Counted from the stretch's first letter, positions 7,856 through 17,302 are shown. The stretch is DNA of 64,000 nucleotides from JALNZF01 sp964447405 (GCA_964447405.1 CAYUSP010000002.1:310001-374000), one strand, 5' to 3'. The notes: generated from the letters alone by a model not told the origin. Numbers and translations are program-made.

Positions 7856-9822
7856 TCCGCATGAATACGGAATTACATAAGATATGGCGGGTAGGGCTGG
7901 TCCAGATGAACAACAGTTTTGCCGACGCATGTTACCTTCCCTATGCCGTTGGTCTTTTGCAGGCGTACTTTCAGCATCACTCATGCCGTGCAAACGAGTT
8001 CTCCTTCCTTACACCAATCTATCGGCATGCACCGATGGATGAGGCGGTTGCGCATCTGAAGGGCGCTGATATCGTTGCCCTGAGTGTCTCTTCCTGGAAC
8101 TTTAAAGCCTCGCTGGAGATCGCCAAGCGTCACAAGGAACAGCATCCCCATGCATTCATTATGATGGGTGGCCCCCATGTCCCCGGTGATGCGACAACAC
8201 TATTACAGAGGTATCCCTGGGTAGACCTGGTTTGTCATGGCGACGGTGAAGTCCCTTTTCTCAAGATATTGGAAGCCTGGCCTCAGCGCACCTGGAGTGA
8301 TATTCCTGCGATCAGTTACCGGGAAGAAGACCGATGTGTCAACCGTTCCGATGAGTTCCGCATAACCGATTTGGATACCGTGCCGTCTCCTTATCTGGCA
8401 GGCGTGTTTGAGCCCCTGCTGCGCGGACATCATGACCATCAGTGGCTGGCTCTGTGGGAGACCAATCGAGGCTGCCCCTTTACCTGCGCCTATTGCGACT
8501 GGGGCGCAGCCACCCGCTCAACACTCTATTGCTTCACCATGGAGCGGCTTAAACAGGAAATTGCCTGGTTTGCCGAACACCGGATCGAGTTCGTTTTTTG
8601 CTGCGATTCAAATTTTGGCATTTTCCCCAGGGATGGGGAGATTGTATCGGCCGTAGTGGAAATGAAGAAAAGGACCGGATTTCCCAAGGCGTTATCAGTG
8701 CAGAATACGAAAAATGCGGACCGCTCCTACGAGATTCAGAAAGCGCTTGCTGATGCGGGACTGAGCAAAGGGGTCAACCTTGCCCTGCAGTCAATGCATC
8801 CAGAAACCCTTGCCCTCATTGGTCGTCGAAACATCCCCCCCGAGATGTTTCAGGATCTTCAACAACGCTATAATAAAGACGGCATTGAGACCTTCACCGA
8901 CATCATCATGGGACTGCCGGGTGAGACCTATGATTCATTTACCCAAGGGGTCGAAAAGATAATCAATTATGGCCAGCACAATCGGATACAGTTTATCAAC
9001 CTTTCCATCCTGCCGAATGCACCAATGGCAAAACCGGACTACCGGGAGCTTCACGGTCTCGTCGCGGTTGAATCCAAGATAATCAACATTCATGGCGCTC
9101 CTGCCGACTATGATGACGGTATTTACGAGACTCAGGAACTGGTGGTCGGAAGCGCCTCCATGCCGCTGAAGGATTGGCGCAGGGCCCGCGTATTTGCCTG
9201 GATGGCATCCCTGCTGTACTTCGACAAAATCCTTCAGATCCCGATCATGCTGCTGCATGCCGCCACCAGCATCAGCTATGTACGGCTGATTGAAGCCTTT
9301 ATCAACCTTCGGGGCGGCAGGTTTCCCATACTTGAGGAACTAAGCGGATTCTTCTTTGCCGAGGCAAACAGGATTCAACAAGGCAACCCCGAGTTCTATC
9401 ATGCACCTGACTGGCTGGGGATCTACTGGCCCCATGATGAATACGCCTTTATCCGCTTGAGCGCCGATAATAAGCTGGAGGCTTTTTATCAGGAAGCGTA
9501 TCAGCGGCTTGCGGAGTTGCTCTCCAGTGACGGGCTTGACTGCCCGCCCTGGATGAACGAAGCATTCAGTCTTAATCACGTATTGCTGAAACAGCCTTTT
9601 CAGAAAGACGATCTCGTTTTTGATGCGAATTACGATCTTTTAGCAGCCTGCGATTCCGTACGTAAAACAGGCAGCGGCTCAGTAGCGCGGTCATCTGTTT
9701 GTTATACGGTGGACAGGACGAAGGAGCAGTGGAACGATTGGCTGACCTGGTCCCGCGAGGTGGTCTGGTACGGGAATAAACGTGGAGCCTATCTTTATCC
9801 GTTTACCCGAGAGGGGAAGTAG
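7852..9822 (+). CDS. B12-binding radical SAM protein
   Basis: 656 aa. Residues ~10-165 form a cobalamin-binding Rossmann domain (GADIVALSVSSWN and MMGGPHVPGDA). The radical SAM core carries the [4Fe-4S] motif CxxxCxxC at C208, C212 and C215, in NRGCPFTCAYC. A long C-terminal extension follows. B12 radical SAM enzymes perform methylation, ring or carbon-skeleton changes at unactivated carbons. A GTG at 7852 overlaps the previous stop (GTGA) and has AAGGA at good spacing; ATG 7861 is an alternative start. In this operon the substrate is likely the sugar or its two-carbon appendage, which is inference. Confidence 0.85.
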   Translation: MIRMNTELHKIWRVGLVQMNNSFADACYLPYAVGLLQAYFQHHSCRANEFSFLTPIYRHAPMDEAVAHLKGADIVALSVSSWNFKASLEIAKRHKEQHPHAFIMMGGPHVPGDATTLLQRYPWVDLVCHGDGEVPFLKILEAWPQRTWSDIPAISYREEDRCVNRSDEFRITDLDTVPSPYLAGVFEPLLRGHHDHQWLALWETNRGCPFTCAYCDWGAATRSTLYCFTMERLKQEIAWFAEHRIEFVFCCDSNFGIFPRDGEIVSAVVEMKKRTGFPKALSVQNTKNADRSYEIQKALADAGLSKGVNLALQSMHPETLALIGRRNIPPEMFQDLQQRYNKDGIETFTDIIMGLPGETYDSFTQGVEKIINYGQHNRIQFINLSILPNAPMAKPDYRELHGLVAVESKIINIHGAPADYDDGIYETQELVVGSASMPLKDWRRARVFAWMASLLYFDKILQIPIMLLHAATSISYVRLIEAFINLRGGRFPILEELSGFFFAEANRIQQGNPEFYHAPDWLGIYWPHDEYAFIRLSADNKLEAFYQEAYQRLAELLSSDGLDCPPWMNEAFSLNHVLLKQPFQKDDLVFDANYDLLAACDSVRKTGSGSVARSSVCYTVDRTKEQWNDWLTWSREVVWYGNKRGAYLYPFTREGK

Positions 9823-9826
9823 ACGT

Positions 9827-10789
9827 ATGCACTATCGTCCATTAGGCAGTTCCGGCATTCAGGTATCTGAAATCGGCTTTGGTGCCTGGGGAATCGGAGG
9901 GGTCGTCCGGGATTCCTCCGCCTACGGGCGCACAGACGATCGAGTTTCTCAGCAGGCGCTTATGGCGGCCTTTGAGGCCGGAGTAACCTTCTTCGACACC
10001 TCCGCGCTTTACGGCTATGGCCATAGCGAGGAGCTGATCGGCCAAACCCTGTATAACGTGCGGGACCGGATCGTCCTATCCACCAAAGCGGGCTTCGTTG
10101 ATTTCAGCGGGGCACAGGATTTCTCGCCGATTCACCTGCGCAATTCGTTGGAAGCGAGCCTGCGGCGTTTGCGATCTGAATATGTTGACGTGTTCCAGCT
10201 GCATGATCCTCCTCTTGATCTGCTGGAGCAGGACGATTCCATTATGACGGCACTCCATAATTTTCAGGACGAAGGAAAGATCCGCATTATCGGCATCTCC
10301 ACGCGCACGCCAGCGGACAGTCTGATCGCTGTTGAACGGCTGGGGTTCAAATCAGTACAGATCAATTTCAACCTGGTGGATCAGCGTGCACTGGAGATCG
10401 GCCTGTTGCCGGCGTGTCGGACACACGGCGCCGGAATCATAGTGCGGACCCCCCTGTGTTTTGGATTTCTAACAGGCAAGTATGCCGCAGGTGATGACTA
10501 TGCCGAGGGAGATCATCGCGGCCGATGGAAGCCCGAGCAGGTAAAACTATGGGCCGAGGCATGCAAGCTTTTCAGCGCCACGCTGGCGCATGAAGAGGCT
10601 CAAAGCAACGCCCAAATGGCGCTGCGCTATGTACTGTCTTTTGCCGAGGTTTCAACCACCATCCCCGGCATGCTGACGGACACCCATGTTGCGGAGAATG
10701 TTGCCGCCAGCAGCATGGGGCCTTTCTCCCAGGAAGTTGTTGAAGAATTTGCGAGGATCTACAAGAGGCATACTTTTTATTGTAAGTGA
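9827..10789 (+). CDS. Aldo/keto reductase
   Basis: 320 aa from the ATG at 9827, preceded by GAGGGGAAG. A longer reading frame extends upstream, but family alignment starts at MHYRPLGSSGIQVS. The catalytic tetrad is visible: D in FDTSALYGYG, Y in the same segment, K in STKAGF and H in FQLHDPP. The NADPH-binding C-terminal region (SNAQMALRYVLS) is present. Members reduce aldehydes or ketones, and in sugar clusters often a keto-sugar. It starts 5 nt after the radical SAM gene, consistent with the same transcript. Confidence 0.85.
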   Translation: MHYRPLGSSGIQVSEIGFGAWGIGGVVRDSSAYGRTDDRVSQQALMAAFEAGVTFFDTSALYGYGHSEELIGQTLYNVRDRIVLSTKAGFVDFSGAQDFSPIHLRNSLEASLRRLRSEYVDVFQLHDPPLDLLEQDDSIMTALHNFQDEGKIRIIGISTRTPADSLIAVERLGFKSVQINFNLVDQRALEIGLLPACRTHGAGIIVRTPLCFGFLTGKYAAGDDYAEGDHRGRWKPEQVKLWAEACKLFSATLAHEEAQSNAQMALRYVLSFAEVSTTIPGMLTDTHVAENVAASSMGPFSQEVVEEFARIYKRHTFYCK

Positions 10790-10862
10790 TGCGGGAGGCC
10801 GGATGTAGGGTACTGGCCCTTCATTATTCCATACGTTCGAATCAATACAAGAGGAGAAACCC

Positions 10863-12353
10863 ATGAAATCAATTCTACTGATTAATCCGCAGAATTCCGA
10901 CCAAATACGATCGCCGGGCTATTTCCTGCTGCCGCTATCCTTATTATATTTGTCCGGAACTGCAAGCCTGGTCGCAAAAACGCATATTCTCGACTTGAAT
11001 GTTGCAAAGAAGAAATTTTTCCAATCAGGTGAAGCGGGCACTTTTTCCTACCTTGATGAAGTGAAAAAAGAGGTAACACGGCTGATGCCCGACTTTGTCG
11101 GCATCACGTGTTTGTTTTCCGAACAATTTGAGATGGTCTTGAATATCGCGGACACCGTGAAAAAAGCGAACCCTTCCTCAATTACCATTCTGGGAGGGAT
11201 GCATCCGACAATCTTTCATAAAGACATATTGCGTAATTGCCCTCAGGTTGATGCGGTTGTAATCGGCGAGGGTGAGAAGACATTGGAAAAGATCCTTACG
11301 CTCGACGTTGATGCATGGCAGAACATCGAGGGTTTTGCCTTCAAAAACCCGCAACAACAGATACTCGTCAACGAAAAGACATCCTTTATAGACAATTTGG
11401 ATGAGCTGGCGCCGCCTGCCTATGACTTGTTTAATTTTACCGATTATAAGCTCGACTCCAGTGGGTGGTATAACCCGAAAAAACTGGATATCGGCACGTC
11501 CGCGCCGATACTGACAAGCAGGAGTTGTCCATTCAAATGCAGCTTCTGCGCAATGAATCTTGTTATGGGCACAAGGTTCCGGGCAAGAAGTGCGGAACAA
11601 GTCTTCAAGGAAATTGAGTATCTCTACCGGGAGCATGGGGTGCGCTATTTCAACATCATGGATGATAATTTTACGCTCGACAAAAAAAGGATCAAGCAAA
11701 TATGCAGATCCATTGTCGACGCCAAGCTCGACCTCTCTTTTGACATGCCCAATGGGATCATGACGACCACCCTTGATGACGACGTCATTGATGCATTGGC
11801 CGAGGCTGGTTTCACGTATTGCTTCCTGGCGATTGAAAGCGGCTCGGATTTCATTAGAAATAAAGTCATGAACAAAAACCTGTCCCTGGAAACGATATTC
11901 CGTGTGGTAACGTCATTCAGGAGGCACCCGCAAATTCATTTGGCTGCGTTCTTCCTTATGGGCATGCCTGAAGAAACGCGGGAATCACTGGATGAAACAT
12001 ACAATCTGATCGAACAACTTGACCTGGACTCATTTAAGATGTCCGTGGCAACCCCCTTCCCCGGAACAAAGCTTTTCGATCAGTGTCTTCGCGACAAGCT
12101 GTTTCTGGCGAGCGGCGATAAAATCAGCTCGCTCTGGCGTGACACTGGTTGGTATCAACGCATTCTAAACGTTGATCCGCCGTATTTTTTAAAACCCTAC
12201 AAGATGGAGATACCGGAACTGGAAGAGTACGCGCGCAAGTTTGAAGCGCTGAGACATCATAAACATTTAATAGCCAGCAAAAAAGGCCGCCAGACGCTCA
12301 GTGTAAACCAGGCAATCGCCGACTATCGTAAAAGGAATCCCGGAGCTCCATGA
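10863..12353 (+). CDS. B12-binding radical SAM protein
   Basis: 496 aa. The N-terminal cobalamin-binding domain (ITILGGMHPTIF, VDAVVIGEGEKTL) is followed by a radical SAM core with CxxxCxxC at C222, C226 and C229 (SRSCPFKCSFC) and the FLAIESGSD and FLMGMPEETRES motifs of Elp3/BchE-like B12 radical SAM enzymes. An AAGAGGAGAAA ribosome site precedes the ATG. It is a distinct paralogue of the gene at 7852, without the long C-terminal extension. The exact reaction is unknown. Confidence 0.85.
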   Translation: MKSILLINPQNSDQIRSPGYFLLPLSLLYLSGTASLVAKTHILDLNVAKKKFFQSGEAGTFSYLDEVKKEVTRLMPDFVGITCLFSEQFEMVLNIADTVKKANPSSITILGGMHPTIFHKDILRNCPQVDAVVIGEGEKTLEKILTLDVDAWQNIEGFAFKNPQQQILVNEKTSFIDNLDELAPPAYDLFNFTDYKLDSSGWYNPKKLDIGTSAPILTSRSCPFKCSFCAMNLVMGTRFRARSAEQVFKEIEYLYREHGVRYFNIMDDNFTLDKKRIKQICRSIVDAKLDLSFDMPNGIMTTTLDDDVIDALAEAGFTYCFLAIESGSDFIRNKVMNKNLSLETIFRVVTSFRRHPQIHLAAFFLMGMPEETRESLDETYNLIEQLDLDSFKMSVATPFPGTKLFDQCLRDKLFLASGDKISSLWRDTGWYQRILNVDPPYFLKPYKMEIPELEEYARKFEALRHHKHLIASKKGRQTLSVNQAIADYRKRNPGAP

Positions 12354-12390
12354 TGATAAGCAGGATGCCGCTCCCGTCGGAGACCACTGT

Positions 12391-13362
12391 ATGCCCATGC
12401 TAGACCTGACCTTTTTGAAAAATAAACGCGTGCTGATAACCGGGGGCAGCGGTTTTATCGGGCGAAACTTTGCCGAGGCGCTCCTCGCTGCCGGGGTCAA
12501 GATACGAATCACCCTGCACAACCACGCTTCTCCTTTTGCACCGGATTTGGTCGAGACGATTCAGGCCGACCTAACCATGGCGGAAGATTGCGATAACGCT
12601 TGCAAGGGAATTGACTATGTGATTCATGCCGCAGGCAGCGTCGGTAATGCGGGAACCATTCGTTCGAATCTGCTCGCTCCCATCGTGGAGAACCTGGTTA
12701 TGTCGGCCAGATTATTGGAAGCCGCCTCACTTCACTGTGAAAAGATCCTGATATTTTCAAGCAGCACCGCGGGCTATCCTCCCTATCGCCATCCGGTCCG
12801 CGAGGAAGACATGTGGACGGCTCCGCCGGCCCCGATGTATTTCGGCTACGGCTGGATGCGACGTTATTTTGAATTATTAGGGGAATACGTAGGCACGGTT
12901 TCCCCGCTGCAAGTCATGGTCTGCCGACCAACTGCCGTATATGGACGATACGATAATTCCGGGCACGTTATCCCATCCCTTATTCGTCGCGCTCTATCCG
13001 GAGAAAATCCGTTTGTGGTCTGGGGATCAGGAGCGGAACAGAGGGATTTTCTTCACGTCTCCGATATGGTCCGAGGATGTTTACTCCTGTTGCAGAAAGG
13101 GCGCGTATCGGATCCGGTGAATATCGGTTACGGTAAAACCGCAACCATCGCTGATGTTGCCAAAATTATCATCAGCGCTGTTGGGCGCTCTGAAGCTGAC
13201 ATACGCTATGATGATTCCAAACCAACAACGATTCCCGTAAGGGCCGTTGATTGCTCCAAGGCGGAAAGAATGCTTGGATTTATTCCAGAGGTTCCTCTTG
13301 AAGCAGGTTTGCAAGATGCCGTTGATTGGTTCAGGACGATGCAGGCCCAGGGAGACGACTAA
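12391..13362 (+). CDS. NAD-dependent epimerase/dehydratase with Arg at the catalytic Lys position
   Basis: 323 aa extended SDR. The Rossmann motif is intact (TGGSGFIGRN), as are FSSSTAGYP and the GYGKTATIADVAK C-terminal segment. The active-site pair reads Y-G-W-M-R in FGYGWMRRYFE; the usual YxxxK has become YxxxR. The rest of the fold appears intact, so the protein may be a catalytically altered epimerase/reductase. GGAG precedes the ATG at about 8 nt; ATG 12397 is an alternative start. It ends 1 nt before the next gene and probably acts on a 4-keto nucleotide sugar. Confidence 0.8.
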   Translation: MPMLDLTFLKNKRVLITGGSGFIGRNFAEALLAAGVKIRITLHNHASPFAPDLVETIQADLTMAEDCDNACKGIDYVIHAAGSVGNAGTIRSNLLAPIVENLVMSARLLEAASLHCEKILIFSSSTAGYPPYRHPVREEDMWTAPPAPMYFGYGWMRRYFELLGEYVGTVSPLQVMVCRPTAVYGRYDNSGHVIPSLIRRALSGENPFVVWGSGAEQRDFLHVSDMVRGCLLLLQKGRVSDPVNIGYGKTATIADVAKIIISAVGRSEADIRYDDSKPTTIPVRAVDCSKAERMLGFIPEVPLEAGLQDAVDWFRTMQAQGDD

Positions 13363-13363
13363 G

Positions 13364-14572
13364 ATGGCCTTCAAGATTCCCTTTGGCACCATTACCATTA
13401 CTGAAACTGCCAAGAGGCTTATTGTCGAATCGCTCGATGCAAGACGCATCTCTTGCGGCAGACTTGTCCGACAGTTTGAAGACAGGTTTGCCGAACTTAC
13501 CGGTGTGCGTGAAGCAGTCGCGCTCAGTAGTGGGACCGATGCCGATACGCTTGCGCTTGCCGTTCTGCATGACTTTGGGGCGCAGCGCGGCGATGAGGTC
13601 ATCGTACCGGCGCTCTCCTTTGTCTCTACTGGCGGAGCAGTCATCCATGCGGGCTTCACCCCGGTTTTTGTTGATGTGGACCGGAGGACGCTCAATATCG
13701 ACGCGGCACGGATCGAAGATTCGATTACGACTAAAACGCGTGCCATCATGCCGGTTCATCTGATGGGCAAACCTGCCGAGATGCATGCCATTAATGCCAT
13801 AGCGAAAAAGCACAAGCTTGTGGTAGTGGAAGATGCCGCGGAAGCGCATGGCGCCCGCTATCATGGCAAAGCAGCAGGCAGTCTGGCGGACATGGGCGCC
13901 TTCAGCACGTATGTTGCCCATATCATCACTACCGGAGAAGGGGGAGTAGTTACGACCGATAATGAGGAGTATGCCGAAGTGGTGCGTTCGCTTCGCTCTC
14001 ATGGACGGGCATGCGCATGCAAACAGTGTACGCTCAACATAACGTCCGGGTATTGCGCCAAGCGTTTTCAAGGAGAGGGAGGGACAGATATCCGCTTTCA
14101 ATTCGAGCGGCTTGGCTACTCCTGCAAAATGAATGAACTGGAAGCTGCAATCGGGATCGGCGCCATGGAAATCTACGACGCGATCCTCAAGAAGCGCCAT
14201 GACAACCTGATGCATGTTCTTGACCGTTTTGATCGCTTCACCCCATTCCTCTCCACCATCAAGGAGGAAGAGTGGGAGCAGATCGGGCCTCATGCAATAC
14301 CGATCATAATTCAGGAAGATGCGCCTTTTACACGACTGGAGTTTTCACACTATCTTGAACACAAGGGCATTGAAACCCGGACCCTTTTCAGCTCCATGCC
14401 AACCCAGTGTCAGGGCTTTACATTCCTTGGCTACAAACTTGGCGATTTTCCGAATGCGGAATATATCGGCAATAACGCGATCCATATCGGGTGCCATCAG
14501 GATATGGGTGTCAGCGAAATGGACTTTGTGCTTGAAACGATAACTGACTTTATGCGTTCAAAGAGAATATAA
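13364..14572 (+). CDS. RfbH-like nucleotide-sugar 3-dehydrase (DegT/DnrJ/EryC1 fold)
   Basis: 402 aa, starting at ATG 13364 with GGAG upstream. The PLP-fold aspartate is in VEDAAEAHG (D157). At the position of the Schiff-base lysine the sequence reads FSTYVAHIITTGEGG, so H186 replaces Lys. This exchange is known from ColD and from the iron-sulfur 3-dehydrases E1/RfbH that remove the C3 hydroxyl of 4-keto-6-deoxy sugars. A cysteine cluster C217-A-C219-x2-C222-x8-C231 followed by AKRF resembles the [2Fe-2S] loop of RfbH, but the upstream ligand cysteine of RfbH corresponds to A159 here. It is therefore best called a 3-dehydrase, not an aminotransferase. No E3-type reductase partner is seen in the window. 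Confidence 0.8.
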   Translation: MAFKIPFGTITITETAKRLIVESLDARRISCGRLVRQFEDRFAELTGVREAVALSSGTDADTLALAVLHDFGAQRGDEVIVPALSFVSTGGAVIHAGFTPVFVDVDRRTLNIDAARIEDSITTKTRAIMPVHLMGKPAEMHAINAIAKKHKLVVVEDAAEAHGARYHGKAAGSLADMGAFSTYVAHIITTGEGGVVTTDNEEYAEVVRSLRSHGRACACKQCTLNITSGYCAKRFQGEGGTDIRFQFERLGYSCKMNELEAAIGIGAMEIYDAILKKRHDNLMHVLDRFDRFTPFLSTIKEEEWEQIGPHAIPIIIQEDAPFTRLEFSHYLEHKGIETRTLFSSMPTQCQGFTFLGYKLGDFPNAEYIGNNAIHIGCHQDMGVSEMDFVLETITDFMRSKRI

Positions 14573-14584
14573 GAGAGACCCTCG

Positions 14585-15553
14585 ATGATGAAGCATGATT
14601 CCACTGTTCTTGTTGTCAATGCCCAGGCCTTTATCGGAAGTGCTATTGCCAGGGTGCTCGAAAACAACGGTTACCAACATGTTGTACGATGGCCCGAAAA
14701 GTCGTCAGAGGCGCTTGATTTGTCCTGTGTAGACGCCTTTATCGCTCAACGAAAGCCGGAATATGTGTTTCTCTCTGCGGGAAAGTCTGCCGGCATCATG
14801 GGAAATATGCGGTTTCCGGCTGAACTCATGCTCGACAACCTGCGCATCGAGTGCCAGATCATTGACAGCGCATACCGGCATGGAGTAAAAAAGCTGCTCT
14901 TCCTGGCGAGCAATTGCTGCTATCCAAAAAAATGCCCTCAGCCGATGAAAGAAGACCAGCTGCTGAGCGGGCCATTAGAGCCGACGAATGAGCCTTACGC
15001 GGTGGCGAAAATTGCCGGTCTGAAACTGGCGCAAGCCTACCGGAAGCAATATGGCGCTGATTTCATTTGCGGTATTCCTGCAAACTGCTTCGGACCCGGG
15101 GACGACTTTTCTGAAGATAATTCTCACGTCTGCGGTGCATTGATCCGGCGCATGCACGAGGCCAAGGTAAAGGAGAAGGAAAGCGTCGTCATTTGGGGAA
15201 CGGGAAAACCCAGGCGGGAATTCATGTACGTTGATGATCTTGCGGATGCCTGTATCTGCGTCATGAATAAGTATAGCGATAACGAGCCTGTCAATCTCGG
15301 CCCCGGCGGAGATCTCTCCATTGCGGAATTGGCATTGTTGGTCAAAGCTGCCGTGGGATTTAAAGGAGATCTTTTGTTTGACCCGGCGCAGCCGGACGGC
15401 ATGCCTGTAAAACTTCTGAATACGGCAAAGCTCAAAGCCATGAACTGGGAATCAACCATTGCCTTCCAAAAGGCATTAGACACCACCTATGCGTGGTTTC
15501 TGGCAAATAAGAATACGTGCACACTCAACACTGATTTTGAGCAGATGCGATGA
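14585..15553 (+). CDS. GDP-L-fucose synthase-like epimerase/reductase
   Basis: 322 aa. It contains the Fcl/WcaG hallmark ASNCCYPK followed by GPLEPTNEPYAVAK with the YxxxK pair, and PANCFGPGDDF. It would epimerise and/or reduce a GDP-4-keto-6-deoxy sugar using NADPH. The nucleotide-binding motif is degenerate: LVVNAQAFIGSAIA keeps only the last glycine of GxxGxxG. The start could be ATG 14585 or 14588. It follows the 3-dehydrase by 12 nt, consistent with reduction at C4 after C3 deoxygenation. Confidence 0.82.
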   Translation: MMKHDSTVLVVNAQAFIGSAIARVLENNGYQHVVRWPEKSSEALDLSCVDAFIAQRKPEYVFLSAGKSAGIMGNMRFPAELMLDNLRIECQIIDSAYRHGVKKLLFLASNCCYPKKCPQPMKEDQLLSGPLEPTNEPYAVAKIAGLKLAQAYRKQYGADFICGIPANCFGPGDDFSEDNSHVCGALIRRMHEAKVKEKESVVIWGTGKPRREFMYVDDLADACICVMNKYSDNEPVNLGPGGDLSIAELALLVKAAVGFKGDLLFDPAQPDGMPVKLLNTAKLKAMNWESTIAFQKALDTTYAWFLANKNTCTLNTDFEQMR

Positions 15554-15605
15554 TCGTTCAGCATAACGGTTTCACAAAAACATGCGGGAATTCCTGGAGG
15601 CCTTT

Positions 15606-16604
15606 ATGATTATCACGAGAACGCCATACCGGATATCTTTTTTTGGAGGCGGCACGGATTACCCCACCTGGTATCGGGAACACGGCGGGGTGGTTCTCAG
15701 CACCACCATCAACAAATACTGCCATATCTATTGCCGCTATCTGCCTCCCTATTTCAAATATAAGTATCTGTTGCGATACGTACAGCGCGAGGAAACAAAT
15801 TCCATCGACGAGATCAAGCACCCGTCTGTCCGGGAATGCCTCAGGTTTTTGAACATCGACCAGGGGATCGAGATGGTGTACATGGGCGATATCCCGGCTC
15901 AGTCAGGCATGGGATCGAGCTCGTCCTTTATCGTGGGACTGCTTACCGCCCTGTATGCCCTGACGGGAAAGATGGCGACCAAACGCCAGATAGCAAATGA
16001 AGCGATCCATATCGAGCAAAACCTGCTGAAGGACAGCGTGGGTTCCCAGGACCAGGTCGCTGCCGCGTTTGGAGGATTCAATAAGATCGAATTTGGAGGC
16101 GACCGGGATTTTTATGTTTCCCCCCTGACGCTCGGCAAGCAGAAACTTCAATTACTCCATAGCCACCTCATGCTTTTTTTCACCGGCATATCCAGAAATG
16201 CCTCTGATATAGCGGCCGAACAGATCAAAAGGACCCAGGACAGGAAGCGGGAGTTAAGGACGATGACAACCATGGTCGATGAGGCCGTCTCCATACTGTA
16301 CGGAGATCCCGGCCGCATACAGGAATTCGGCAAACTGCTGAACGAGGCGTGGGAGATAAAAAAAGGGATCACTCCGCTTATAACAACGGATCGGATAGAC
16401 GCGATCTACAAAGCAGCGATGGCCAGCGGCGCGCTGGGAGGCAAACTGCTGGGTGCAGGCGGAGGCGGGTTCCTGTTGTTCTTCGTCCCTCCCGAACACC
16501 AGCCGCGTGTCAGGGAAAGCCTCAAGGACATCTTGTACGTGCCGTTCCACTTTGAGTGCCTGGGAAGCCAGATCGTCGTGTATTCCACCCAGGAGGCCAT
16601 GTAG
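15606..16604 (+). CDS. GHMP kinase, sugar kinase of the HddA type
   Basis: 332 aa from the ATG at 15606, which has TGGAGG at good spacing; a longer frame upstream is not supported. RTPYRISFFGGGTDYPTWY is the start typical of D-glycero-D-manno-heptose 7-phosphate kinase (HddA) and related sugar kinases. The ATP-binding loop is PAQSGMGSSSSFIVGLL, and the third GHMP motif is GGKLLGAGGGGFLLFF. The expected product is a sugar 1-phosphate or 1,7-bisphosphate for the nucleotidyltransferase encoded 8 nt downstream. The heptose specificity is inferred from family resemblance. Confidence 0.85.
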   Translation: MIITRTPYRISFFGGGTDYPTWYREHGGVVLSTTINKYCHIYCRYLPPYFKYKYLLRYVQREETNSIDEIKHPSVRECLRFLNIDQGIEMVYMGDIPAQSGMGSSSSFIVGLLTALYALTGKMATKRQIANEAIHIEQNLLKDSVGSQDQVAAAFGGFNKIEFGGDRDFYVSPLTLGKQKLQLLHSHLMLFFTGISRNASDIAAEQIKRTQDRKRELRTMTTMVDEAVSILYGDPGRIQEFGKLLNEAWEIKKGITPLITTDRIDAIYKAAMASGALGGKLLGAGGGGFLLFFVPPEHQPRVRESLKDILYVPFHFECLGSQIVVYSTQEAM

Positions 16605-16612
16605 AGGCGCTT

Positions 16613-17302
16613 ATGGATGTCGTGATACTCACCGGAGGACAGGGAAGCCGTCTTCGATCCGTGGTCAGCGACCGGCCGAAGACCATGGCGTCCATCAACG
16701 GCCGCCCTTTTCTCGACCTGCTGCTCGAACACCTCCAGGGAGCCGGCTTTCGCCGCTTCATTCTCTGTGCGGGGTATATGGCGGACTATATTGCCGACTA
16801 CTACGGGAGATCATCAGATCACACCCGGGAGCTGATGATCTCCCGGGAGCCGCGGCCGCTCGGGACGGCAGGTGCTGTCAAGAACGCTGAACCGCTCATA
16901 CAAGGCGGCACCTTTCTCGTCGTGAACGGCGACTCCTTCTGTGCGGTGGATCTAGCCGCATTCAGGGAGTTTCACCGGAAGCACGCAGCCCGTGCGAGCA
17001 TGGTGCTATCATATGTGGACGAAGCAACGTCCTATGGCACGGTCACACGCGGGCAGGGCGACCGGATCATCCGGTTCGAGGAAAAGGCCGCATCGGGTCC
17101 GGGATGGATCAATGCCGGCATCTATCTTTTCGAAAGGGATGTTCTGTCCCTGATCCCGCAGGCCGTTGCTGCTTCCCTGGAGCGGGATATCTTCCCCCCG
17201 CTGGCCGGAAATGGGCTGCACGGTTTTTCCACCACGGAGCCGGTAATTGACATTGGAACGCCGGAGCGTTTATTAGCAGCCATAAAAGCGTTGCCCTTTT
17301 GA
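16613..17302 (+). CDS. Sugar-1-phosphate nucleotidyltransferase, HddC-like
   Basis: 229 aa. It starts MDVVILTGGQGSRLR, with the nucleotide-binding GGxGxRL motif, then RPKTMASINGRPFLDLLLEHL, LGTAGAVKNAE and VVNGDSF. This is a compact GT-A nucleotidyltransferase of the HddC (GDP-heptose) or RmlA/MurU type. Together with the kinase it would activate the sugar to an NDP form, here most likely GDP. The start is ATG 16613 preceded by GAGG. Base composition appears richer in GC from here onward than in the preceding 15 kb. Confidence 0.85.
   Translation: MDVVILTGGQGSRLRSVVSDRPKTMASINGRPFLDLLLEHLQGAGFRRFILCAGYMADYIADYYGRSSDHTRELMISREPRPLGTAGAVKNAEPLIQGGTFLVVNGDSFCAVDLAAFREFHRKHAARASMVLSYVDEATSYGTVTRGQGDRIIRFEEKAASGPGWINAGIYLFERDVLSLIPQAVAASLERDIFPPLAGNGLHGFSTTEPVIDIGTPERLLAAIKALPF

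Noticed and set aside
10790..10862. Internal promoter in the sugar block
   Set aside because: The short gap shows no convincing -35/-10 or sigma54 pair, only a ribosome site.
13364..14572. Sugar aminotransferase annotation for the DegT-fold protein
   Set aside because: His replaces the Schiff-base Lys, and an RfbH-like cysteine loop is present, so transamination is unlikely.
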